Counted from the stretch's first letter, positions 19,376 to 28,351 are shown. The stretch is 64,000 nucleotides of DNA from Haloimpatiens sp. FM7315 (GCA_041861885.1 JBGVUE010000001.1:2840001-2904000), one strand, 5' to 3'. The notes: a model not told the origin generated them from the letters alone. A program made the numbers and translations.

Positions 19376-20629
19376 CTAATCTCTTATTTGTCCATTTCCA
19401 TAGATAATATATTTAGTAGTTGTTATTTGCTTAATTCCCATAGGACCTCTAGCATGAAGTTTTTGGGTGCTTATGCCTATTTCAGCACCAAACCCAAACT
19501 CTGACCCATCAGTAAATCTTGTTGATGCATTTACATAAACTGCCGATGAATCAATTTCTTTTAAAAATCTTTGAGAATTCTTATAGTCATTTGTAATTAT
19601 TGCCTCTGAATGCTTAGTGCTATATTTATATATGTGATCTATGGCCTCATCAATAGAATTAACTACCTTAACTGCCAAAATTAAATCAAGATATTCTGTA
19701 TCAAAGTCTTTTTCCTCTGCCTCTTTACAATTTATTATGGACTTAGTTACACTACAACCTCTAATCTCTACTTTTAACTTTTCAAGCCTTTCCTTAAGAA
19801 CAGGCAAAAATTTCTTTGCAATATTTTTATGCACCAAAAGTGTCTCCATAGCATTGCAAACCGCAGGCCTTTGGGTCTTTGCATTAACTATAATATCTAG
19901 GGCCATATTAATGTCTGCACTTTCATCTACAAAAATGTGACAGTTTCCAGCTCCTGTTTGAATAACAGGTACAGTAGAATTTTTAACAACAAAATCAATA
20001 AGAGACCTTCCACCTCTTGGAATTACTACATCTATATATTCATTTAACTTTATCATAGAGGATACAACTTCTCTTTCATTAGTATCAATAAATTGTATAA
20101 ATCCTTCAGGAAGACCTGCTTCAATCCCTGCATCATAAAGAATTTTTGAAATAACTTTATTAGAATTTATGGCCTCTGAGCCACCTTTTAATAAAACTGC
20201 ATTACCAGATTTTATGCATAATCCTGCAGCATCTGGAGTTACATTAGGTCTAGCCTCATATATAAACCCTATTACCCCAATAGGCACTGTAATCTGTCCT
20301 ATTTCAATGCCATTAGGCCTTTTCCACATTTTAATAACTTCACCAATGGGATCCTCTAGTGCTGCAACGTTTTTTAAACCTTCAGCCATTCCATAAATTC
20401 TGTTTTCATTTAACAAAAGCCTATCCACCATAGCCTTAGACATATTTTTTTCCCTAGCAAATTTTAAATCCACTTTGTTTGCTTCTAATATTTTATCTTT
20501 ATTTTTTAAAATAGCCTCTCCCATACTCAATAATGCTTTGTTTTTAACCTTTGTATCCAATAACCCTAGGCTTCTTGAGGCTTTTTTGCACAAATTAGCT
20601 TTGTCTTTTACATATTCATATGAACTCAT
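19376..20629 (-). CDS. proA: Gamma-glutamyl phosphate reductase
   Basis: About 417 residues of the aldehyde dehydrogenase fold: MWKRPNGIEIGQITVPIGVIGFIYEARPNV, GNAVLLKGGSEA, the catalytic Cys in QRPAVCNAMETLLVH, EFGFGAEIGIST near the C-terminus. It reduces glutamyl phosphate to the semialdehyde. The frame runs 13 codons further upstream, but the ATG at 20629 has AGGGAGAAAATGT in front. Separate from proB and convergent with it, unlike the usual proBA operon. Confidence 0.95.
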   Translation of the reverse strand: MSSYEYVKDKANLCKKASRSLGLLDTKVKNKALLSMGEAILKNKDKILEANKVDLKFAREKNMSKAMVDRLLLNENRIYGMAEGLKNVAALEDPIGEVIKMWKRPNGIEIGQITVPIGVIGFIYEARPNVTPDAAGLCIKSGNAVLLKGGSEAINSNKVISKILYDAGIEAGLPEGFIQFIDTNEREVVSSMIKLNEYIDVVIPRGGRSLIDFVVKNSTVPVIQTGAGNCHIFVDESADINMALDIIVNAKTQRPAVCNAMETLLVHKNIAKKFLPVLKERLEKLKVEIRGCSVTKSIINCKEAEEKDFDTEYLDLILAVKVVNSIDEAIDHIYKYSTKHSEAIITNDYKNSQRFLKEIDSSAVYVNASTRFTDGSEFGFGAEIGISTQKLHARGPMGIKQITTTKYIIYGNGQIRD

Positions 20630-20894
20630 ACATTTTCTCCCTATAAGCTTCCTATATTTTTTAACCATTTTTATGAATTGCTTTATGCCACAACTATATT
20701 ATAAAACCTATATAACTCATTGATTTCATGAAACTCCCTGTAAATTTTTATGTGCTATAATATTATTTAATATTTTCCTTCTCTATATTTTAATATATAA
20801 TTATAGTTTCCGTATTTTGGGCTTTTTTATTCTGCAAAGAATATATACTTCATAATTAAAATAAACTTTTCTAAAAAAGATTTTATTATTATTA

Positions 20895-21419
20895 TTATTT
20901 CTCATGCAAATTATATCTAGCCATTATATATTCATCTTCATATTTTCCATTTTTTATAGCTACGTACTTCTTTCTTCCTTCAATTTCAAAGCCTAATGAT
21001 TTATACAAACCTATAGCCCTTTCATTATCAACAAAAACTCCAAGCTCAACTCTCACAAGCATAAGATAGTTATCAGCTATATCAAGTAAATTGTTTAGCA
21101 AAATTCTTCCAATGCCCTTGCCTTGATAATTTTTATGAACACAGATTCCAATGCTTCCTGAATGCCTTGCCCTATTTGACCTAAATACATTTAAACTAGC
21201 TGTGCCTACAACTTTCAGAATCCCATCTTCCTCAGTTTCTGCAACTAACATATGATCATTTTCTGAAAGATTATTTATTATATTTTGAATTCTAGTGATC
21301 CTTTCACTAATAATTCCCATTGTATTTTCACGAACCCCACGCTGCCTTCTTATCTCATTTATTTCAGAAGCGTCTTCTATTCTTACTGGCCTTACTTTTA
21401 ATTTCATAGACATATCCAT
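20895..21419 (-). CDS. GNAT acetyltransferase
   Basis: 174 residues: VRPVRIEDASEINEIRR, GSIGICVHKNYQGKGIGRILLNNLLDIAD (acetyl-CoA loop Q-G-K-G-I-G), then VFVDNERAIGLYKSLGFEIEGRKK. A typical L-amino acid/N-acetyltransferase-like GNAT; substrate unknown. Flanked on its start side by an inverted pair of GGGGACGGTTAA copies. Confidence 0.88.
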   Translation of the reverse strand: MDMSMKLKVRPVRIEDASEINEIRRQRGVRENTMGIISERITRIQNIINNLSENDHMLVAETEEDGILKVVGTASLNVFRSNRARHSGSIGICVHKNYQGKGIGRILLNNLLDIADNYLMLVRVELGVFVDNERAIGLYKSLGFEIEGRKKYVAIKNGKYEDEYIMARYNLHEK

Positions 21420-21463
21420 AATTAATATTTTCCTCCCATTAATTTTGATTAATTTTGAATTTT

Positions 21464-21568
21464 GGGGACGGTTAAGTACTGTTTTTAAAATTAAGTCAAT
21501 AAAAGTGTTTTTTCGCTATTATTTCTTTATTTCTACCTTTTGTTAATTAATTTTACTTAACCGTCCCC
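21464..21568. repeat. Inverted pair of GGGGACGGTTAA copies
   Basis: Direct copy at 21464-21475 and inverted copy at 21557-21568, about 80 bp apart, in the gap between two GNAT genes. The arms can form a 12-bp stem. Confidence 0.88.
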
Positions 21569-21609
21569 AATTGCTTTCCTTATATTTTCTAAAACTTTAA
21601 ATTCAATGT

Positions 21610-22182
21610 TTAATTTCCAAGTTTCTTTTGAATTATTTCATTAATATACGGAGACTTATATTCCGTATCTAAAATATCCATAAATACTTCATCATACGAA
21701 CATCCTGATATAAATTTTGCATCACGAAGTCTTCCAGCTTCTTTAAAACCAACTTTTTTGTAGCACTTTATTGCTTGTTTATTGAAAGAATACACTTTTA
21801 ATGAAATACTGTGCAAATTCAAAATGCTAAATCCAAAATCCAGCAATAAATTCAAGGCCTCTTTACCATATTCCTTTCCCCAGTAATCTTTATTACCTAT
21901 GAATATACCAACTTCTCCCCTTCTGTTTACTTGATCCAGTGATGGAAAACCACAATTTCCAATAACTTCATCCTTTTCTAAATCCACAATGGCAAAATTA
22001 TATCCAGAAGAACTAAGTCTTTCTAAAGCTGATTTTTCACAATGAACATCTATAAGCTTAGACGCAAATACAAGCCCTGCTGCTACCTCCATATCATTTA
22101 CCCATTTAGTGTATTTTTCATAATCCTCAATGTTAATCGTAGATAAATAACACTTTTTACCAACCATTTTTTTAAAATACAT
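21610..22182 (-). CDS. GNAT acetyltransferase, RimJ/RimL type
   Basis: 190 residues: GKKCYLSTINIEDYEKYTKWVND, GEVGIFIGNKDYWGKEYGKEALNLLLDFGF and SFNKQAIKCYKKVGFKEAGRLRDA, all typical for the ribosomal-protein-alanine acetyltransferase-like group. Good ribosome site (AAAAGGAGGAATTACT). Two inverted repeat copies lie just upstream. Confidence 0.88.
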   Translation of the reverse strand: MYFKKMVGKKCYLSTINIEDYEKYTKWVNDMEVAAGLVFASKLIDVHCEKSALERLSSSGYNFAIVDLEKDEVIGNCGFPSLDQVNRRGEVGIFIGNKDYWGKEYGKEALNLLLDFGFSILNLHSISLKVYSFNKQAIKCYKKVGFKEAGRLRDAKFISGCSYDEVFMDILDTEYKSPYINEIIQKKLGN

Positions 22183-22233
22183 AGTAATTCCTCCTTTTTA
22201 TAGCTTTAAACAAGCTTCTACTGCAAATTCTAC

Positions 22234-22277
22234 TTAACCGTCCCCATAAATACGCTGGTTTTCACTTAACCGTCCCC
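22234..22277 (-). repeat. Two inverted-orientation copies of the GGGGACGGTTAA repeat
   Basis: Copies at 22234-22245 and 22266-22277. The second lies in a 30-bp stretch (22249-22278) that recurs exactly at 23352-23381, on the other side of the S66 peptidase gene. Confidence 0.88.
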
Positions 22278-22284
22278 AATTTTC

Positions 22285-23283
22285 TTACTTTAATCTTATA
22301 GAGATTTCCTTACTACAGGCATCCATACTGCACCATCCACCTACAGGGATAGTAGCTATTGGAGTTGCATGACCAAAATTTACATTGGCCATAACTGGTA
22401 TACCTTTTAACTCTTTCTTTGATTTTATTATTTTAACAAGTTTTTCCTCAGTCATTGCTGTAGCCTTTTGAAACCTACCAATTATAATTCCCTTTACTCC
22501 ATGAAAACCCGGCTGATGTATTGTAGATTGAAGATCTCTATCAAAAATTTCAGGACTTACAAGTTCATCATCTTCAATAAATAAAATAGAATTTTCTAAA
22601 GAAGGCATATACTCTGTGCCCTGAAGAAGATTCATTGTACATAAATTGCCTCCAATTAAAGTTCCTTCTGCTTTTCCTTTATTTATACAAATATATCCCT
22701 TGTTTTCTATAAACTCTCTATCTTCCTGATTTTTATACCAAGGATCATCGCTCCAATATTCCGAAGGTTTTATATCTATATTAAAATCTTTATTCTCATT
22801 TACTTCACCTTCTACATTAAACAACGTCTTTAAAAAATACTTTTTAGTATATTCATTGCCTTTTTTCATGCCAAAAGATGAAAAATGAGGTCCGTAAAAG
22901 GTATTTAAGCCTGTTTTTTTATATATAGCAAGACATAAAGCAGTTATATCTGAATATCCACAAAATATTTTAGGATTATTTTTTATTATTTCAAAATCTA
23001 TATATCTTAATAGCTGATTTGAATTGTAACCGCCTAAAGTTGTTATTACTGCTTTTACATTCTTATCTAGAAAAGCCTCATGGATATCTTGAACCCTTGA
23101 CTCTATGCTAGAAGAGAAAAATTCATCACATTCCTCTACATATTTTGAAAAAGTCACCTTAAGTCCCATTTTTGAAAAATTATTAATTGCACCTTCTCTT
23201 ACATCCTTAGATACTATTTTCATACTTCTAGAAGGTGATATAACTCTTATCTCATCTCCCATATTTAGCTTTTTAAAATCCAT
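22285..23283 (-). CDS. S66 serine peptidase, LD-carboxypeptidase/MccF family
   Basis: 332 residues. Family landmarks are the N-terminal IRVISPSRS, the nucleophile Ser in IFCGYSDITAL, the Glu in ILFIEDDELVSPE and the His in NFGHATPIATIPVGG. S66 proteins cleave the LD-peptide of cell-wall tetrapeptides or, like MccF, microcin C-type nucleotide-peptide antibiotics; the C-terminal loop does not let me separate the two. Flanked on both sides by an identical 30-bp repeat. Confidence 0.88.
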   Translation of the reverse strand: MDFKKLNMGDEIRVISPSRSMKIVSKDVREGAINNFSKMGLKVTFSKYVEECDEFFSSSIESRVQDIHEAFLDKNVKAVITTLGGYNSNQLLRYIDFEIIKNNPKIFCGYSDITALCLAIYKKTGLNTFYGPHFSSFGMKKGNEYTKKYFLKTLFNVEGEVNENKDFNIDIKPSEYWSDDPWYKNQEDREFIENKGYICINKGKAEGTLIGGNLCTMNLLQGTEYMPSLENSILFIEDDELVSPEIFDRDLQSTIHQPGFHGVKGIIIGRFQKATAMTEEKLVKIIKSKKELKGIPVMANVNFGHATPIATIPVGGWCSMDACSKEISIRLK

Positions 23284-23324
23284 AAAATCCCCCTCCTTAT
23301 TAAATCTAATATGCCAAAATTCAC

Positions 23325-23381
23325 TTAACCGTCCCCATAACGTCTCCCCCTAATACGCTGGTTTTCACTTAACCGTCCCCA
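23325..23381 (-). repeat. Two inverted-orientation copies of the GGGGACGGTTAA repeat
   Basis: Copies at 23325-23336 and 23369-23380, the rightmost members of the family in this window. 23352-23381 is the second copy of the 30-bp element found at 22249-22278. Confidence 0.88.
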
Positions 23382-23401
23382 TAACTTAAACATAAATTAA
23401 A

Positions 23402-23515
23402 TATAAAAAAACCCACAAAGCCACTATAAATAGTGACTCCGCAGGTTTTATTTCATATCTACGTGTAGGATCTCTCCCTGTACCGCTCATTTTACTTAGG
23501 CACACTCACTTAATT
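23402..23515 (-). ncRNA. Candidate small RNA of about 114 nt with own promoter and terminator
   Basis: A consensus promoter (minus strand) TTGACA at 23545-23550, 17-bp spacer, TAATAT at 23522-23527, predicts a start near 23515. The transcript holds GAGCGGTACAGGGAGAG, a hairpin-forming GGATC/GATCC-like segment and ends in GTCACTAT/ATAGTGGC within an outer AACC/GGTT stem followed by seven T (plus-strand A run 23405-23411). No ORF with a ribosome site is inside. I do not match it to a known riboswitch. It may be a trans-acting sRNA, or a leader of the S66 gene with a repeat pair inserted between. Confidence 0.6.
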
Positions 23516-23521
23516 GGAAAT

Positions 23522-23550
23522 ATATTACCATGATATATTGAAATTGTCAA
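23522..23550 (-). promoter_or_regulatory. Consensus sigma-A promoter of the candidate small RNA
   Basis: TTGACA, 17 bp, TAATAT on the minus strand; five of six -10 bases and all -35 bases match the consensus. Confidence 0.75.
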
Positions 23551-23567
23551 TAATAAATTTTTTATAA

Positions 23568-23993
23568 TTAGAAAGCATTCTCACCAAATCTATTTTCACC
23601 TTGGTATCTAACATTTGCTGAAAGTGCCATATAAATTAAATATACCCATTCAAAGAAAGGAATTATTATACAAAGAACTATGAATATTGTATCTGTTTTA
23701 AATCTCTTATAGAAATCAACCTTCCATATGATATTTAAAACAATTAAAATGATAGCTCCAATTAAAGGTATAATAGCTAAAAAATATAGCAATATATTAA
23801 GTGCACTTTTATCTATAATGTGAAAGAAAATTATAAACTGTAAAAATGGTATAAATGAAAGCCAAGAATTTTTAACCTTTGCCTTTTCAGCTAATTTGTA
23901 AAAGGAGAAAGCTTGAAAAAAATAGCTAATAATTGCCATAATCTGTATAAAGTTAGAATAATCATTGCCAAGTAAATCAAAGTAGTTTCCCAT
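23568..23993 (-). CDS. Integral membrane protein of unknown function
   Basis: 141 residues with four predicted helices and charged ends; it contains AEKAKVKNSWLSFIPFLQFIIFFHIIDKSA, a pattern of small four-helix proteins in Firmicutes of the DUF5684-like kind. Own weak ribosome site (GGGGGGATTAAT). No operon partner: a small RNA promoter follows on one side and a gap on the other. Function unknown. Confidence 0.7.
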   Translation of the reverse strand: MGNYFDLLGNDYSNFIQIMAIISYFFQAFSFYKLAEKAKVKNSWLSFIPFLQFIIFFHIIDKSALNILLYFLAIIPLIGAIILIVLNIIWKVDFYKRFKTDTIFIVLCIIIPFFEWVYLIYMALSANVRYQGENRFGENAF

Positions 23994-24251
23994 ATTAATC
24001 CCCCCAGATTAAAATTACATTCCATATATATGAAAATTTTTATAACATAATTCTTTATTTAAAATTTTTCTTTAGTATTTATTTAATATTTACTATACTT
24101 ATACATATTTTCAATATTGTAATTTGTATTATTATTGAAACTATACATTATATTTTTATGTATTTCAAATTAATACAATTTGAAATTAAATTAAAATTTT
24201 ATAATTAATTTACTAACTTTAAACCAGCTTAGATTTACTATGTTAAAATCT

Positions 24252-24635
24252 TTACTCAGAAATCCCCTTTAAATAATATAATTCAATTTTATTAAATTCA
24301 CAGGTTATGCTATTTTGTTTTAGCTTTGCTTTTAATTCTTTAGCAAATTCTAAAACAGACTCCTTCCACAAATCTAAATCGCGTGCATACTCTCTACTAG
24401 CTATACCAGTTATGTTTATAGTATCCTCTCCAGATTTAGGACAACCTAACTCCACTTTATATATTGTCTTACTAACATTTATAACTGCTGATAAATAAAC
24501 TCCATTTTTCTTATAAATATCCTTAGAAATTCTTTGAATTAATTCTCCTAAATAGTTCAGATCCATTGAATTTTCATTGCTATGAAAATACCCTTCATTA
24601 GTACCTGTCACTATAGTAAATTTTAAAGTATCCAT
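24252..24635 (-). CDS. Hypothetical protein, 127 residues
   Basis: A soluble, alpha/beta-looking protein (LKFTIVTGTNEGYF, NGVYLSAVINVSKTIYKVELGCP, LWKESVLEFAKELKAKLKQ) with no signal or membrane segment and no motif that I recognise. It starts after GGGGGATTAAATTTT. Codon use is like its neighbours, so it is probably real. Confidence 0.65.
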   Translation of the reverse strand: MDTLKFTIVTGTNEGYFHSNENSMDLNYLGELIQRISKDIYKKNGVYLSAVINVSKTIYKVELGCPKSGEDTINITGIASREYARDLDLWKESVLEFAKELKAKLKQNSITCEFNKIELYYLKGISE

Positions 24636-25061
24636 AAAATTTAATCCCCCATTTGTTTGCGCTTTTGCCTTTAAGTCTTTATCGCACTTAATATCCTTTA
24701 AATTAAAAGTATAACTTATGTAAATATAAATATACCTTTGTTTTTTTCAATGTTATATTATCAATTACAGCTTATATTCTCTGCAATAAAAAAAGTCTTA
24801 TTCAAAACTTTATAACTCCACTCTTCACTTCCTATAATTGAAAATTTATAACTTATGAAATTATATTAATAACTATAAATTCTTATTTATACAAAAAGGA
24901 ATTATATATAAAATACAAAATATTATATGCAGGCATTAAATAATTATAAAATTAGTATTTATAGAGGATTTTATCAAAAGGCAGGTGTTTACCAAAATTT
25001 ATATTTAAAATAATTAATATGATAATTAAATAACAAATCTATAGAAATTGGGGTTATATTT
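24636..25061. other. AT-rich intergenic region
   Basis: 426 bp between divergent genes. I find no tRNA, repeat, hairpin or ORF with a ribosome site. It must hold the promoters of the hypothetical protein and the ABC ATPase, but none is clear. Confidence 0.5.
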
Positions 25062-25949
25062 ATGGATATTATAAAAATTAATAATGCAACAAAGTATTAT
25101 TTAATTAAAAAGAATAAATTTTATGCCAATAATAATATAAGTTTTAACATAAAACAAGGAGATATAGTTGGTTTTCTTGGAAAAAATGGAGCAGGCAAAA
25201 CTACTTTGATAAAAAGTATATGTAATTTAATTAAATTGGATTCTGGTTCAATTAGTATAAAAAATAAGGAAATAAATAAAAACCCAAAAGTAGTACATGA
25301 TAATATAGGTGTAGTGCTTGAAGGTGCTCGTAATCTATATAATTTTCTAACAGTTGATTATAATTTAAGATATTTTTCCTATTTAAACAAAATAAAGGAC
25401 TCGCAATTAGAACTTAGAATAAAAAATTTACTTGAAATGTTTGAATTATTAGAGAAGAGAAAAGAAGTTGTTAACAATCTATCTAGAGGTATGCAGCAGA
25501 AAGTAGCTATAATAATTGCTATGCTTAAAAATCCAGATATTTTGATTCTAGATGAGCCTACTTTGGGACTAGATATTGTGTCAAAAACAAAAATGAAAAT
25601 TTTATTAAAAACTCTAAAAGATAAATATAAAAAAACAATAATAATTAGCTCTCATGATTTAGATGTAATAGAAAATGTATGTAATAAAGTAGTTATATTT
25701 GAAAAAGGTAAAGTTATTAAATATGGTTCTATTTCTGATCTTAAGCTTAAAGAATCTGAAAATCGCTATGAAATTATATTAAAATCAAGTGAAGCAGTAA
25801 ACCTTAAAGATATTTCTTATGAAAAAGAGGAAAGGATTATTAAATTAGAAACTGCAAATTTAAAGGAGATTCTTAACAAAATTAACATGAACAGTATAAT
25901 CAAAATAGAAAAGAAAGTTAAAAGTTATGCACATTTGTATTTAACGTAA
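25062..25949 (+). CDS. ABC transporter ATP-binding protein, ABC-2 type
   Basis: 295 residues: Walker A GKNGAGKTT near residues 39-47, Q-loop region with GVVLEGARNLY (the variant glutamine-loop is Glu here), signature LSRGMQQKVAI, Walker B ILILDEPTLGLD and SSHDLDVIE. The VVLEGARN and LSRGM forms are typical for ATPases of antibiotic/peptide ABC-2 exporters. Its permease gene downstream is only a fragment, so the transporter is probably non-functional or uses another permease. Confidence 0.88.
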   Translation: MDIIKINNATKYYLIKKNKFYANNNISFNIKQGDIVGFLGKNGAGKTTLIKSICNLIKLDSGSISIKNKEINKNPKVVHDNIGVVLEGARNLYNFLTVDYNLRYFSYLNKIKDSQLELRIKNLLEMFELLEKRKEVVNNLSRGMQQKVAIIIAMLKNPDILILDEPTLGLDIVSKTKMKILLKTLKDKYKKTIIISSHDLDVIENVCNKVVIFEKGKVIKYGSISDLKLKESENRYEIILKSSEAVNLKDISYEKEERIIKLETANLKEILNKINMNSIIKIEKKVKSYAHLYLT

Positions 25950-25951
25950 AA

Positions 25952-26240
25952 ACAAGCTTACTTAAAATTAATTTTATAAATTTTTTAGAAATAATCTTTT
26001 CTATAATCCTAACAGTTTTTAGCTTCTATATATTAGGTCTTGTTTTTGGAGGATTATCCTTGTTTCTAAAAAAATTCATTCTGTAATAGGAGTAATAACT
26101 TACTTTTTATTGTTTTTCACAGGAATAACAATAAGAATTGAAAACTTACCCTATGTATTAAGAGGTATAAGTTATACCTTGCCTATTACTTGGCTAAACA
26201 AAATTATATATGAAATTGTAACTTTTAAGAATATACACAT
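25952..26240 (+). pseudogene. Truncated ABC-2 permease (C-terminal half)
   Basis: Right after the ATPase an open frame reads NFLEIIFSIILTVFSFYILGLVF..., stops after a seven-A run (26068-26074), and continues one frame over as HSVIGVITYFLLFFTGITI and LPYVLRGISYTLPITWLNKIIYEIV. This is the C-terminal part of an ABC-2 permease. No start codon or N-terminal helices are present and the 3' end runs into unrelated sequence at about 26240, where the opposite-strand HPr-like fragment begins. So both ends are missing, beyond what a sequencing indel explains. Confidence 0.65.
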
Positions 26241-26254
26241 AATTCTTATTTTTA

Positions 26255-26379
26255 AATATTATAAAAAACTCCACATTATATTTTTTCTGAAGCTCACTTA
26301 CCTTATGTACAACTATAGCTAAAACCCTCGCATGCAGACCCTTACAGTGATTTATAACAACATCTTTATAAAGAACCAT
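26255..26379 (-). pseudogene. Truncated HPr-family phosphocarrier
   Basis: An ATG at 26379 with AAGGAG 8 nt before it starts MVLYKDVVINHCKGLHARVL and continues AIVVHKVSELQKKYNVEFFI. GLHAR with its preceding positions is the active-site signature of HPr-like proteins (His that carries the phosphate). After about 40 residues the sequence becomes low-complexity AT-coding and stops at 26194, whereas HPr needs ~85 residues with a Ser46 region. The gene is cut at the junction with the permease remnant. Confidence 0.55.
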
Positions 26380-26426
26380 AGTCAAAACTCCTTACATCTT
26401 AAAATAAATTGCACTTTTATTTGCTT

Positions 26427-27280
26427 CTAAAATTCATCTTCATGTTTTTTAAAAAATTTATAATACTCTCTAACATTTTCAAGTTCTGTCCATTTCTTTA
26501 TATAAACAGGATTCTCATCTAAATCATATATTTTGGCTCTAGTCATAGAAAGTAAAAATGGTGAATGAGTGGAAATTATAAATTGGCATCCTAAATAATG
26601 AGCTGAATCCTCAATAAATTTCACAAGCTCTATCTGGCGTTTTGGAGAAAGACTATTCTCAGGTTCATCTAATATATAAAGTCCATTCTCTTCTATTTTT
26701 TCTATAAAATAACGAAATGCACTTTCACCATTAGAGTACTCTCTTACATTTCCCATAAGATTCTCCCTTACATACTTTGACTGAGTTTTACTTCTACAAG
26801 TATTTACTTTTTTAAGCTTTTCGTAATCCTTCAAAGAATTCATTTTAAAATCAGAGTATTTAGATTCCAAATAATCATTAAATATATCTTCTCTTTTATT
26901 ATCTATTCCATCATTTATATTTCTAATATTTAGCATATAATCAAATACATCATCACTGGTTATTATCCTACTGTTTTTAGGTATATCTTCTTCAATGCTC
27001 ACCTTACACATATTTATATAATCAGAATAAAAATTAGTTTTATTAAAATTAGAATCCCTTTTTAATTTTAGCTTTTCTGCTATAATATTTAATGCTGTTG
27101 ATTTTCCAGAGCCATTTGAACCATATAAAATAGTAATAGGCTTAAAATCTATTCTTTCAAAACTTTTAAAGGATAAAAAATTAAAGGGATAAAAGCTATT
27201 ATAGCAAGTTTTTTTATTTCGGTTATATAATTAATTTCCATGCTTTCAGACGGAAAACTAAACACTGATAAATAAATCAT
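26427..27280 (-). CDS. AAA/ABC-type ATPase (OLD/SMC-like), frame broken at 27164-27167
   Basis: Restored length about 284 residues. Start at 27280 after AAGGAGTGTAAAT. KSFERIDFKPITILYGSNGSGKST gives Walker A after one base is added to the four-A coding run. Then comes a helical insert, the signature YSNGESAFRYF, Walker B GLYILDEPENSLSP, and the H-loop FIISTHSPFLLS. This is the stand-alone AAA_21/AAA_23 type found in phage-defence and DNA-repair contexts, but no nuclease or partner gene is adjacent, so the role is open. Its promoter region contains five DnaA-box-like 9-mers. Confidence 0.82.
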
Positions 27281-27312
27281 ATTTACACTCCTTAAATCAA
27301 AATAAAAATATT

Positions 27313-27500
27313 TTATACACAAGCTGTTTTTAAAAACCCACAAGTTTTCCACAAAAATATCATATTTATAAACATTTTTATCACTATTTATTAGTATGTT
27401 ATCCCCATTTTTTTAACTTTTTTCTTCATTTCAAAAAACTTTTCCACATAATTCACAGCTTATGCACAAAATATCCCCATAAAGCTAACATTTATCCACA
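27313..27500 (+). promoter_or_regulatory. Cluster of five DnaA-box-like 9-mers, same orientation
   Basis: TTATACACA (27313-27321), TTTTCCACA (27345-27353 and 27440-27448), TTATGCACA (27460-27468) and TTATCCACA (27492-27500). Three fit TTATNCACA exactly. They fill the gap between the TraX-like gene and the ATPase gene. Confidence 0.5.
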
Positions 27501-27524
27501 TTTTTTATAAAGAATTAAATTATA

Positions 27525-28246
27525 TTAAAGCAAAAATATTTTTTTAATGCCTGCTATTATAAGAAGATGTGCTGGATAAAATACATAAAATAAATATTTT
27601 AAGCCCTTGCCTTTTTCACCATTGTATATTCTAATTAAAAACAAAGAAAGCAAGCAAAAAGCTTCAATCCAAATGCTTATTAGTCCACTAAAATAAATTT
27701 CCAAAGAAATTTTACTAATTACAAGGTTTATAGTAGCCCCTAAACTTAAAACGCCTAAAAAAATGAAAGTTAAAATAGCTTGACTTTTAAACATTTTCCT
27801 AAAATCATTATGATATTTATAGAAAAAATAAATCATAAAAACCCCATAGATTCCATAGTCCGTGTTTAAAACCTGAGCTATCATTCCCAAAAACCATACA
27901 TACTTTATTTCCTTCGTTCTATCATATGAAATTACAGCATATAAGCCAAAAAATAAAGTAAAAAATACATTTAAATAATATCCTGTTCTAAAAGCCAGAT
28001 AAAAAGGCACTTGTGATATCAGGGCAAATACAAAAAGTCTTTTCATATACTTTTTTACATTGCTAGTTTTGAAAAACCCCTCTGAAATAAAATAACAAAA
28101 TATAGGAAAAGCCAATCTTCCAATAATTCTAAAAACAAAACTTTAGGATATAGTACCGCTCCAATGTGATCAATTAACATAGTTATTATTGCAACTAGCT
28201 TTAACTCCGTAGCATTTAATCTAAATTTTCTAGTAGCTCCAATCAT
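27525..28246 (-). CDS. TraX-family membrane protein, frame broken at 28131-28135
   Basis: Restored length about 240 residues. LNATELKLVAIITMLIDHIGAVLYP (TraX signature start) is followed, after adding one T to a five-T coding run, by FRIIGRLAFPIFCYFISEGFFKTSN, then six or more helices (for example YLNVFFTLFFGLYAV, YGIYGVFMIYFFYK) and a C-terminal YVFYPAHLLIIAGIKKIF. TraX acetylates F-pilin in E. coli; chromosomal Firmicute homologues have no proven role. Ribosome site GGGGGGAATT. Confidence 0.82.
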
Positions 28247-28351
28247 AATTCCCCCCTTTTATACTCACAACGATTAAAATATACATGCAAAAATACAAAA
28301 TTATACCTAATATTATAGCATAGAATTTTTTAAAATCATTTCCATGCAAAT

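Noticed and set aside
27149..27352. Separate 67-codon gene
   Set aside because: It is the 5' part of the AAA ATPase gene in the frame before the one-base break.
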